In this document: piece after piece, positions 57,654 through 64,000 of the stretch | Numbering within the stretch: position 1 is the first letter of the stretch | How the letters are laid out: every line of letters begins with the position of its first letter | Assembly (NCBI GenBank): GCA_015063535.1 | Contig: SVTY01000006.1 | Span: 1 to 64,000 of the forward strand | DNA length: 64,000 nt | Direction of reading: 5' to 3' | Origin: Oscillospiraceae bacterium | GTDB lineage: Bacteria > Bacillota > Clostridia > Oscillospirales > CAG-272 | Position numbers and translations under genes: made by a program | The notes under the pieces: generated by a model | What the model was told of the DNA's origin: nothing | What the model saw: the letters and a program-made list of their open reading frames with translations, nothing else | Database searches by the model: none

Positions 57654-58904
57654 ATGAGCTTACGAGAGGATATTGAAATTTTATGTAAAAATGCGGGTGC
57701 CGCCGCCGCAAGACTTGCGCTGGCGGATACCGAGGAGAAAAATCGGGTGCTTTTGCGGATCGCAGAGCGCTTGGAGGCGCAGAGCGGGGCGGTGATCGCC
57801 GCCAATCGGGAGGACTTGGAGGCGGCAGACCTGAACGGTGTTCCAAAGACGATGCTCGACCGCTTGGCACTGAGCGAACAGCGGATCGCTCTGATGGCGC
57901 AGGCGTTGCGGGATCTGGTGGGGCTTGACGATCCTGTGGGTCGGAAAGAGACATGGAGCCGTCCGTCGGGGCTGACCATTTCCCGTGTGCGTGTGCCGCT
58001 TGGGGTGGTCGCCATGATCTATGAGGCACGTCCCAATGTGACCGTGGATTCCGCTGCCCTTTGTCTGAAAACGGGCAACGCCGTGATCCTGCGGGGGGGC
58101 AAGGAAGCCATCCGCACCAATCGGGTCTTGGTCGATTTAATGAAGGATGCCTTGGAGGACTGCGGATTTGATCCCCACGGCGTGGAGCTGGTGGAGTCTA
58201 CCGAACGGGAGAGCGCACAGATCCTGATGACCATGCGGGGCTTTATTGACGTGCTGATCCCCAGAGGCGGCAAGGGGCTGATCCAAAGTGTGGTGGAGAA
58301 TGCTACCGTTCCCGTGATCGAAACGGGGGCGGGAAACTGCCACTTGTATGTGGATGAGGCAGCCGATTTGGATATGGCGGTGAAGATCGCCGTGAATGCC
58401 AAGTGCTCCCGTCCGTCGGTTTGCAACGCCATTGAGACGGTGGTGGTGCATTCGGGGATCGCCGCCCGCTTCCTGCCGATGCTGGCGGAGGCGATGGCAC
58501 AGTATGAGGTGGAATTGCGGGGAGATGCCAAGACGTGCGTTCTGATCCCCACGGCAAAGGAAGCCACGGAGGAGGACTATTTTACCGAATACAACGATTT
58601 CATTTTGGCGGTGAAGGTGGTGGGAAGTATTTCCGACGCCATTGCCCATATCAACAAATACAGCACAGGGCACAGTGAGGCGATCGTGACCGAAAATCCC
58701 GAGAGGGCGGAGCGCTTTCAGCGGCAGGTCAACTCGGCGGCGGTGTATGTGAACGCCTCTACCCGATTTACCGACGGCGGAGAGTTTGGATTTGGCGCCG
58801 AGATCGGAATTTCTACCCAAAAGCTCCATGTGCGGGGCCCGATGGGTCTGGCGGCGTTGACGACGGAAAAGTATCTGATCCGAGGGGAGGGCTCTGTGCG
58901 ATGA
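57654..58904 (+). CDS. proA: Gamma-glutamyl phosphate reductase
   Basis: 416 residues of the aldehyde-dehydrogenase-like ProA family, which makes glutamate-5-semialdehyde in proline synthesis. Signatures: PLGVVAMIYEARPNVTVDSAALCLKTGNAVILRGG and NAKCSRPSVCNAIET, which holds the catalytic Cys; C-terminal FTDGGEFGFGAEIGIST. proB is not next to it. GGAGGATGT precedes the ATG. Confidence 0.94.
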   Translation: MSLREDIEILCKNAGAAAARLALADTEEKNRVLLRIAERLEAQSGAVIAANREDLEAADLNGVPKTMLDRLALSEQRIALMAQALRDLVGLDDPVGRKETWSRPSGLTISRVRVPLGVVAMIYEARPNVTVDSAALCLKTGNAVILRGGKEAIRTNRVLVDLMKDALEDCGFDPHGVELVESTERESAQILMTMRGFIDVLIPRGGKGLIQSVVENATVPVIETGAGNCHLYVDEAADLDMAVKIAVNAKCSRPSVCNAIETVVVHSGIAARFLPMLAEAMAQYEVELRGDAKTCVLIPTAKEATEEDYFTEYNDFILAVKVVGSISDAIAHINKYSTGHSEAIVTENPERAERFQRQVNSAAVYVNASTRFTDGGEFGFGAEIGISTQKLHVRGPMGLAALTTEKYLIRGEGSVR

Positions 58905-59452
58905 GCAAGTGGATGATCGCTTCCGATCTGCACGGGGATGCCGCCTGTGTGGAGCGGCTGCTCGAACGCTATCGGGAATCGGGCGCGGAGCGGTTGATCT
59001 TGTTGGGCGATCTGCTGTATCACGGACCTCGAAACGATCTGCCCACGGGGTATGAGCCGAAGCGGGTCATCGATCTGTTGAACGCTGCTTCGGGCGAGCT
59101 GCTTTGCGTGCGGGGAAACTGCGACACCGAGGTGGATCAGATGGTGCTGAATTTCCCGATCTTAGCCGAGTACGCCTATTTGGAGGCGGACGGCGTGCGG
59201 CTCTTTGCCACCCACGGACACCGCTTCAATCGGACGGCGCTGCCGTCGCTGAAGGCGGGGGATATTCTGCTGCACGGACATACTCATGTTCCCGCCGCCG
59301 AAGCCTTCGGACAGAGAAATCTGTATCTGAATCCCGGCTCGGTCTCCTTGCCGAAGGAGGGCTCGCCGAATAGCTATCTGCTGTTCGAGAACGGTCGCTT
59401 TGCCTTTTGTGATCTGTTCGGGGATGTGTATCGGGAAGTTAGAATAGAATAA
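58901..59452 (+). CDS. YfcE-type metallophosphoesterase
   Basis: 183 residues with the calcineurin-type metal motifs: DLHGD, GDLLYHG, GNCDTEV, THGHRF and HGHTHVP. It is a phosphodiesterase of the YfcE/MJ0936 group with unknown natural substrate. Its ATG overlaps the proA stop (ATGA), so the two are translationally coupled. Confidence 0.9.
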   Translation: MSKWMIASDLHGDAACVERLLERYRESGAERLILLGDLLYHGPRNDLPTGYEPKRVIDLLNAASGELLCVRGNCDTEVDQMVLNFPILAEYAYLEADGVRLFATHGHRFNRTALPSLKAGDILLHGHTHVPAAEAFGQRNLYLNPGSVSLPKEGSPNSYLLFENGRFAFCDLFGDVYREVRIE

Positions 59453-59455
59453 AAA

Positions 59456-59489
59456 TCAGGGGGAACTTCTTTCGAGAAGTTCCCCCTGA
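59456..59489. terminator. Hairpin with UUCG tetraloop
   Basis: A 15-bp stem, TCAGGGGGAACTTCT with AGAAGTTCCCCCTGA, closed by TTCG. Very stable; it ends the 57103-59452 transcript. Similar GGGGGAACTTC-type hairpins recur in related genomes by my recollection. Confidence 0.85.
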
Positions 59490-59544
59490 CCCCTTCAAGA
59501 ACTTGAAACGGGGTATTGGTTGGTTTTCTTTTGCTTTTTTTTCG

Positions 59545-59572
59545 GACAGTCGAGGACGCCTGTCCCTACAGG
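59545..59572. repeat. Copy of the GGACAGTCG-GACGCC repeat
   Basis: CGGACAGTCGAGGACGCC followed by TGTCCCTACAGG. Same family as at 1-20, 47620, 47765, 55231-55400 and 55462. Confidence 0.8.
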
Positions 59573-59605
59573 CTTTTGAGAATTTTTAAGTTCAGTTTTC
59601 TTTTG

Positions 59606-59635
59606 CGTACTTTTCTTTTTTAAAAGAAAAGTACG
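59606..59635. repeat. GTACTTTT-type hairpin repeat overlapping a stop codon
   Basis: CGTACTTTTCTTTT pairs with AAAAGAAAAGTACG. On the minus strand it also encodes the last residues (VLFF) and the TAA stop of the SGNH gene starting at 60621. It is related to 45634-45665. Confidence 0.8.
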
Positions 59636-60621
59636 TCCTTCAAGATCGGAACTAACTTCTCAGCCACGGCTCGATGACCGTCACGGAGGGGATGGAGGGG
59701 TTCGGGAGAGATCCAGCCGGTGGAGTCGATGAAGGTGACGTTGGCAGCGTGCTTCTCGTTATACTTCGCAATGAATGCGCCAAGCTCTTCATGGTGCGCA
59801 CCGCAGAACGCCGAGAGGGCGATGACCTTTGCGCCCGGATTCATTGCCAAGATGACGTCCAACAGCTTTTCATAGCCGGCAAGGTACTGGTCGGCGGGCT
59901 TGCTTCGGTCGTTGGCTCCGTGGTTGATGACGATATAGTCGGGTTGGGGACGGGTCACGGGAGAGCTGTGGAAATTATAGGGATATGCCTCCTGTGCCAC
60001 GGGCACATAGCCCTGTCCCACACGGGTCGTGCCGACCGCTCCGTAACCCATGATGATGGGGCGAAGGTTCAGCTTCTCGGCGGTGAGCCACGCATAGGTG
60101 GCGCAGACATCATCCTGATAGACTCGATTGATGGTGTCAATGTAGCACATCTGATCGGCGGGGGTGGTTCCTTCGTGATAATCCACGTCGATCAGCACAC
60201 CCTCGGTGATGGAGTCGCCCACAAATTCGATGATTTTGCGGTCGTCCTTTTCGATGGCGACGGGCTTTGCGGTCTGCACGCCGAGGAAGGTGACCTTGCC
60301 TGTCAGAGGGGTATACCAGCGACGGTCGTGCTCGGTGCCGCCCTTATAGATGATGCGGACGGTATGCCGTCCGTCGGTGGGGGCGGTGACACGCAAATAA
60401 GAATCAATGGGAGCTTCGGTCATGGCGCCTCCGTCTACTTGGATCCAAAGCCGCACCAGCGGATGGGCGTTGGTCAGGATATCGAAGCAGGCAAGTGCCG
60501 TTGTGCCCTCAAAGGCAAATTCGATGTAGGCGCCTGTGGTGGTGGTTACAGCCGCCCTCGGGTTAGTGGTGTCCCATCTGCCCGTCAGTTGGACAGATTC
60601 GTGGGTGTAGGGTACTCTCAT
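59620..60621 (-). CDS. SGNH-family carbohydrate esterase with CE2-like N-terminal domain
   Basis: 333 residues: beta-sandwich domain (1-125) then an SGNH domain with intact GDSITEG, NHGANDR and the HPLRDGH His motif. Similar in plan to family-2 acetyl-xylan esterases. It lacks a signal peptide, so it likely deacetylates oligosaccharides in the cytoplasm. GGAGAGCATC precedes the ATG. The catalytically degenerate relative at 5444-6703 is a lipoprotein. Confidence 0.85.
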   Translation of the reverse strand: MRVPYTHESVQLTGRWDTTNPRAAVTTTTGAYIEFAFEGTTALACFDILTNAHPLVRLWIQVDGGAMTEAPIDSYLRVTAPTDGRHTVRIIYKGGTEHDRRWYTPLTGKVTFLGVQTAKPVAIEKDDRKIIEFVGDSITEGVLIDVDYHEGTTPADQMCYIDTINRVYQDDVCATYAWLTAEKLNLRPIIMGYGAVGTTRVGQGYVPVAQEAYPYNFHSSPVTRPQPDYIVINHGANDRSKPADQYLAGYEKLLDVILAMNPGAKVIALSAFCGAHHEELGAFIAKYNEKHAANVTFIDSTGWISPEPLHPLRDGHRAVAEKLVPILKDVLFF

Positions 60622-60639
60622 GATGCTCTCCTTTGTGAT

Positions 60640-61263
60640 TTAAACATTGTGCCCCAGCGTACGCATATAGGCAAGGATCATATCTACGGACTTTTCAAAG
60701 CCGTATTTGGTCGTGTTGATGCACAGGTCGTAGTTGACAGGGTCATCCCATTCCTTGCCTGTGTAATACTTATAGTAGGAGGCTCTTGCTCCGTCCAGCT
60801 CCTCGATGCGGCGATCCGCCTCCTTGGGGTGGATGCCGTACAGCTCGGTCACGTTGCGGATGCAGGATTGGCGGTCGGCAACGATAAGCAGACGGATGGC
60901 ATTGGGGTCGTCCTTCAGAATATAGTCGGAGCAACGCCCGATGATGACGCAATCCTGCTTTTCGGCAAGGGAGCGGATGATGCGGGCTTGGTAGTTGAAC
61001 AGATTATCATTCGAAGAAAATTCGCTGCTGTCAGGGGGGATGAGCTTGTAGCCGTAGCTACGGTTATAGCGCTTGAACAGGTTGGTCTTGACATGCTCGT
61101 CGGCTTTTCCGAACAGCTCGATGTTGATGCCGCTTTCCTCAGAGGCAAGGCGGATCAGCTCGCCGTCATAATAGTTGATGTCCAGCCGCTCGGCAAGCAG
61201 CCGTCCGATGGTTCGTCCGCCGCTTCCAAAGCCGCGGGCAATGGTAATGACAAAGTTTGGCAC
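60640..61263 (-). CDS. Cytidylate kinase-like family protein
   Basis: 207 residues. The N-terminal P-loop-like segment ITIARGFGSGGRTIGRLLAE, followed by YDGELI and IIGRCSDYIL, matches the cytidylate-kinase-like AAA family. Such proteins are common in Clostridia and their substrate is unknown. Located between the SGNH gene and galT; all read on the minus strand. Confidence 0.8.
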   Translation of the reverse strand: MPNFVITIARGFGSGGRTIGRLLAERLDINYYDGELIRLASEESGINIELFGKADEHVKTNLFKRYNRSYGYKLIPPDSSEFSSNDNLFNYQARIIRSLAEKQDCVIIGRCSDYILKDDPNAIRLLIVADRQSCIRNVTELYGIHPKEADRRIEELDGARASYYKYYTGKEWDDPVNYDLCINTTKYGFEKSVDMILAYMRTLGHNV

Positions 61264-61307
61264 GGTTGTTCCTCCCGATATAAAATTTAGTAATAATGAA
61301 TATGCAG

Positions 61308-62807
61308 TTAGCGAATGGTGGCGATGAAGCGCAGGAAGGCAAGATGTCCGCCCTCGGTGCGCTTGTAGACTCCCGCATCCTCCAGCACCCGCTGGAAGGT
61401 CCTTCCGATCTCGGTCCTGAGGATCTGCTCGGTGTTTTCGGGGGTGAAGTCGTATCGGTCACGGAAGCGTTCAAACCAAGCCTTATGCTTGGCGGTACGC
61501 TCGTCGTCGGCAAAATCTCTGTCGGCAAGGATAAAGTCCTTCATCACTGCCATTTCTTCCTTCAGTCGGGCGGGCAGGACTGCCAGACCCATGACCTCGA
61601 TCAGACCGATATTTTCCTTTTTGATATTATGAACATCGGCGTGGGGGTGATACACGCCCAGCGGATGCTCCTCGGTGGTAATGTTGTTCCGCAGCACCAG
61701 ATCCAGCTCATATTTGCCGTCCCGCATGCGGGCAATGGGGGTGACGGTATTATGGGGCTCGCCGTCGGTATTGGCGAAGATGAAGGCATCGGGGTCGGAA
61801 TAGGTACGCCATGCGTTGAGGATCTTTTCCGAAAGATCGATCAGATTCTGCCGATTGCCGCTCCGCAGACGGATGACCGACAGGGGCCATTTGACGATGC
61901 CCGCTTCGATGTCGTCATAGCAGGAGAATTTGATCTCGGTCTCGATGGGTGCCTTTGCCATGGCGAAGGTATAGTGTCCGCCCTGCATATGATCGTGGGA
62001 CAGGATCGAACCGCCGACGATGGGCAGGTCGGCGTTGGAGCCGAGAAAATAGTGGGGAAGCTGTGCGACAAAATCCAAGAGGCGCACGAAGGTGCCTCGG
62101 TCGATCTTCATGGGGGTATGCTCTGCCGACAGGACGATGCAATGCTCGTTATAGTAGACATAGGGGGAGTATTGCAGATACCACTTTTTGCCCGACAGGG
62201 TCATGGGAATGAGCCGCAGGGTCTGACGGGCGGGACGGGCTGCATTGCCCGCATAGCCCTCGTTTTCGGGGCAGAGCAGACAGCTCGGATAGCCGCTTTG
62301 AGGCAAGAGCTTAGCGGCGGCGATGGCACGGGGATCCTTTTCGGGCTTAGAAAGGTTGATGGTGATATCCAGCTCGCCGTACTCTCCCGAATAGGTCCAT
62401 TTAACATCCTTTTCCACTCGATAGGTGCGGATGTAGTCGCTTGCCTGACAGAGCTTATAGAAATAGTCGGTTGCTGCTTTGGGAGAGAGGGCGTACAGTG
62501 CCGTGAAGCTGCGGATCACCTCGCCGGGGCGGGGAGTGACAATGCCCATCAGGGAGGTGTCAAAGAGGTCTCTGAAGACCACGCTGTCGGTTTCGATCAG
62601 CCCCTGCTCGACGGCATAGTCGCACAGGGCGGATAGGATCTCCTCCAAGGGTGCCTCCTCGGTACTACCTTCCTCCGTATATTCGGAGAGCTTTAGGGCA
62701 GAGAGCAGGCTGTTGGTGATGTAGATGCGATCCTCCTCGCCAATGAGCTTATGCCGCAGGGCATATGCCACCAGCTGTCGGATACGGGTGTATACGGGTA
62801 CGGACAT
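61308..62807 (-). CDS. galT: UDP-glucose-hexose-1-phosphate uridylyltransferase, type 2
   Basis: 499 residues of the Firmicutes-type GalT2 family. It exchanges UMP between UDP-glucose and galactose-1-phosphate in the Leloir pathway. Family motifs include GSILSHDHMQGGHYTFAMA, which contains the HxHxQ-like site, and KDPRAIAAAK. With the GH2 and GH42 enzymes it supports growth on galactosides; galK and galE are not in this window. GGAGGAATTGTC precedes the ATG. Confidence 0.92.
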   Translation of the reverse strand: MSVPVYTRIRQLVAYALRHKLIGEEDRIYITNSLLSALKLSEYTEEGSTEEAPLEEILSALCDYAVEQGLIETDSVVFRDLFDTSLMGIVTPRPGEVIRSFTALYALSPKAATDYFYKLCQASDYIRTYRVEKDVKWTYSGEYGELDITINLSKPEKDPRAIAAAKLLPQSGYPSCLLCPENEGYAGNAARPARQTLRLIPMTLSGKKWYLQYSPYVYYNEHCIVLSAEHTPMKIDRGTFVRLLDFVAQLPHYFLGSNADLPIVGGSILSHDHMQGGHYTFAMAKAPIETEIKFSCYDDIEAGIVKWPLSVIRLRSGNRQNLIDLSEKILNAWRTYSDPDAFIFANTDGEPHNTVTPIARMRDGKYELDLVLRNNITTEEHPLGVYHPHADVHNIKKENIGLIEVMGLAVLPARLKEEMAVMKDFILADRDFADDERTAKHKAWFERFRDRYDFTPENTEQILRTEIGRTFQRVLEDAGVYKRTEGGHLAFLRFIATIR

Positions 62808-62957
62808 GACAATTCCTCCAAAGTGGGATTTGAACGGTTTACAGTTATATTATACCATTAAATGCAAGAGATGTCAAAGGAATTGCAAAGTTTTTTTCTT
62901 CTTTTTTCAAGATTTTTGGGAATTTTGGGGGATTTTCAAAAAAGAGAGAATGTGTGG

Positions 62958-62986
62958 TTGACAGACGGCGTCAAACGTGATACAAT
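62958..62986 (+). promoter_or_regulatory. Promoter of the DUF1934 gene
   Basis: TTGACA (62958-62963), 17-base spacer, TACAAT (62981-62986). Confidence 0.75.
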
Positions 62987-63021
62987 ATGGATACGATTTG
63001 AAAGAAAACGGAGAGAAAAAC

Positions 63022-63507
63022 ATGAAGGAAATGAAGGAAGAGGTGCGGATCCGCTTGCGCTCCACCCGATTTGAGGTAGAGGCATCGCTCTTTACCGAGG
63101 AGGACGGTATGCTGCATTCGGTAGAGCAGAAGGAGCCGGAGCCCGAGGTGATCGAGATCAACGCACGGGGGACTCTGTGCCGCCGTGAGGGACGGGTGGA
63201 GATCTCCTATGAGGAGACAGAAGCCACGGGTATGGCGGGCTCGGTGACGGCGATCTCCTTTCGGGAGGATGAGCCCTGGGTGGTCAGCATGATCCGAGAG
63301 GGGGCGGTATCGACCGTGCTGGTCTTTGAGGAGGCGTGTCGGCATCATTGTTTGTATCAAACGCCTTTTATGCCCTTTGAGGTGTGTGTGCATACCCTGA
63401 AGGTGGACAATCGGCTTGCCGATGAGGGGCGCTTGGCACTGGACTATATCATCGAAATTCGCGGCGCACGTGCGGAACGGACGAAGTTTGAAATGGAAGT
63501 GCTGTGA
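63022..63507 (+). CDS. DUF1934 (YwiB) family protein
   Basis: 161 residues, predicted beta-barrel of the calycin-like DUF1934 family: VRIRLRSTRF near the start, GTLCRREGRVEISYEET and DYIIEIRGARAERTKFEMEVL at the end. Function not known. ATG 63022 follows GGAGAGAAAAAC. Confidence 0.8.
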   Translation: MKEMKEEVRIRLRSTRFEVEASLFTEEDGMLHSVEQKEPEPEVIEINARGTLCRREGRVEISYEETEATGMAGSVTAISFREDEPWVVSMIREGAVSTVLVFEEACRHHCLYQTPFMPFEVCVHTLKVDNRLADEGRLALDYIIEIRGARAERTKFEMEVL

Positions 63508-63528
63508 GAATAGAAGAGAAATAGAAAA

Positions 63529-63556
63529 CGGAACCTTTCTTAAAAGAAAGGTTCCG
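63529..63556. terminator. Hairpin between the DUF1934 and YgiQ-type genes
   Basis: A perfect 13-bp stem, CGGAACCTTTCTT with AAGAAAGGTTCCG and a 2-base loop. Bidirectional. Confidence 0.8.
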
Positions 63557-63572
63557 AGCCTCCAAAGAATTT

Positions 63573-64000
63573 TCAACGAATTTTTTGGGGGCTGTTTTTA
63601 CGTTTTGACTGGTGCTTGGGGGCAGTGGGGCGTTTTTTGGCATTGGGGCGGCTTGTGGGACGGTGGGTCTCCGTCGCCTTTTTTGCTTGGGACTTGCGGG
63701 GCGGAGTAGTGACTCGCTCGGGGCGGACGAGGCATTCGGCTCCGTAGCCGATCAGATCCTCCCGTCCCAATTTCCGAAGTGCCTCTCTGACCAAGGGGGC
63801 ATTTTGGGGACGGTTATATTGGAGCAGTGCCCGTTGCAGCTGCTTTTCTCGGTAGTCGGTGGTCACAGGAACGGGCTTGCCGTCCAAAGGATTGATCCCC
63901 GTGTAAAACATGACGGTGGATGCCGTGCCGGGAGTGGGGTAAAAATCCTGTACTTGCTCGGGGGCATAATGATCCCGCTTCAGGCAGAGTGCCAGATCCA
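63573..64000 (-). CDS. YgiQ-family radical SAM protein, C-terminal end (partial)
   Basis: The reading frame is open to the right edge and continues beyond it. The visible part, from DLALCLKRDHYAP through QDFYPTPGTASTVMFYTGINP to LIGYGAECLVRP, matches the conserved C-terminus of YgiQ/UPF0313 radical SAM proteins. A 40-residue basic tail rich in Arg, Lys, Pro and Thr follows. The radical SAM CxxxCxxC motif lies outside the window. Function of the family is unknown. Confidence 0.85.
   Translation of the reverse strand, partial: DLALCLKRDHYAPEQVQDFYPTPGTASTVMFYTGINPLDGKPVPVTTDYREKQLQRALLQYNRPQNAPLVREALRKLGREDLIGYGAECLVRPERVTTPPRKSQAKKATETHRPTSRPNAKKRPTAPKHQSKRKNSPQKIR

Overview
The window looks like chromosomal DNA of an uncultured, gut- or rumen-type anaerobic member of the Clostridia (Oscillospirales/Christensenellales-like). 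The reasons are strong AGGAGG ribosome-binding sites, consensus TTGACA/TATAAT promoters with 17-base spacers, a Firmicutes-style ribosome and translocase block, Gram-positive gene sets (ktrAB, ymdB, mini-III RNase, tepA, type-2 galT), anaerobic oxygen-defence genes (flavodiiron protein, rubredoxin), the GGGtGRT protein family, and families of short hairpin repeats. The species assignment is inference. No tRNA, rRNA, CRISPR array, transposase or phage gene was seen.

Layout. 1-8372: a surface/secreted-protein island with two paralogous solute-binding lipoproteins, two paralogous GLUG-repeat exported proteins, a 57-residue peptide and a degenerate esterase-like lipoprotein. Three of these genes share a small structured leader. 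8373-13304: an AraC regulator and GH2 beta-galactosidase cassette flanked by two direct copies of one segment; one copy is a decayed piece of jag. 13301-15579: jag-yidC-yidD-rnpA-rpmH without dnaA beyond rpmH. 15796-22501: GH42 beta-galactosidase, holA, plsC, a LysR regulator and a MATE exporter. 22561-26470: tepA, then an apparent operon of pduL-like phosphotransacylase, SGNH esterase, NifU-like scaffold and GGGtGRT protein, ending in a remarkable hairpin array.

26725-29366 is a more A+T-rich block of two unrecognised lipoproteins and a small XRE regulator. 29432-33944 holds a YigZ-family gene, a lipoprotein, rubredoxin and a flavodiiron-flavin reductase-rubredoxin fusion. 34191-40026 covers ion and PTS functions: KtrB/KtrA, HPr (with Lys at position 46), enzyme I and a ClC transporter. 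40048-47519: a GyrB/ParE-like subunit, two leucine-rich-repeat lipoproteins, DUF378, nnrD and yceD-rpmF. 47857-51036: a trigger-factor-like lipoprotein, HAD phosphatase, ymdB, mrnC and cyclophilin. 51094-55051: a second GH2 enzyme with a divergent AraC regulator, and a membrane XRE protein. 55052-55845 is gene-free and packed with repeats. 55846-64000: DAHP synthase, flavin reductase, proA-phosphoesterase, an SGNH esterase, a cytidylate-kinase-like protein, galT2, DUF1934 and the start-truncated end of a YgiQ-type radical SAM gene.

A biological theme is beta-galactoside use: three beta-galactosidase-type hydrolases, two AraC regulators, GalT and carbohydrate esterases. No sugar permease gene is present, so uptake must be encoded elsewhere. 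The items most worth a second look are the three-copy leader motif, the hairpin array at 26487-26652, the GGGtGRT/NifU-like operon, the jag duplication, the Lys46 HPr and the 42-bp terminal-inverted-repeat element at 55494-55747.
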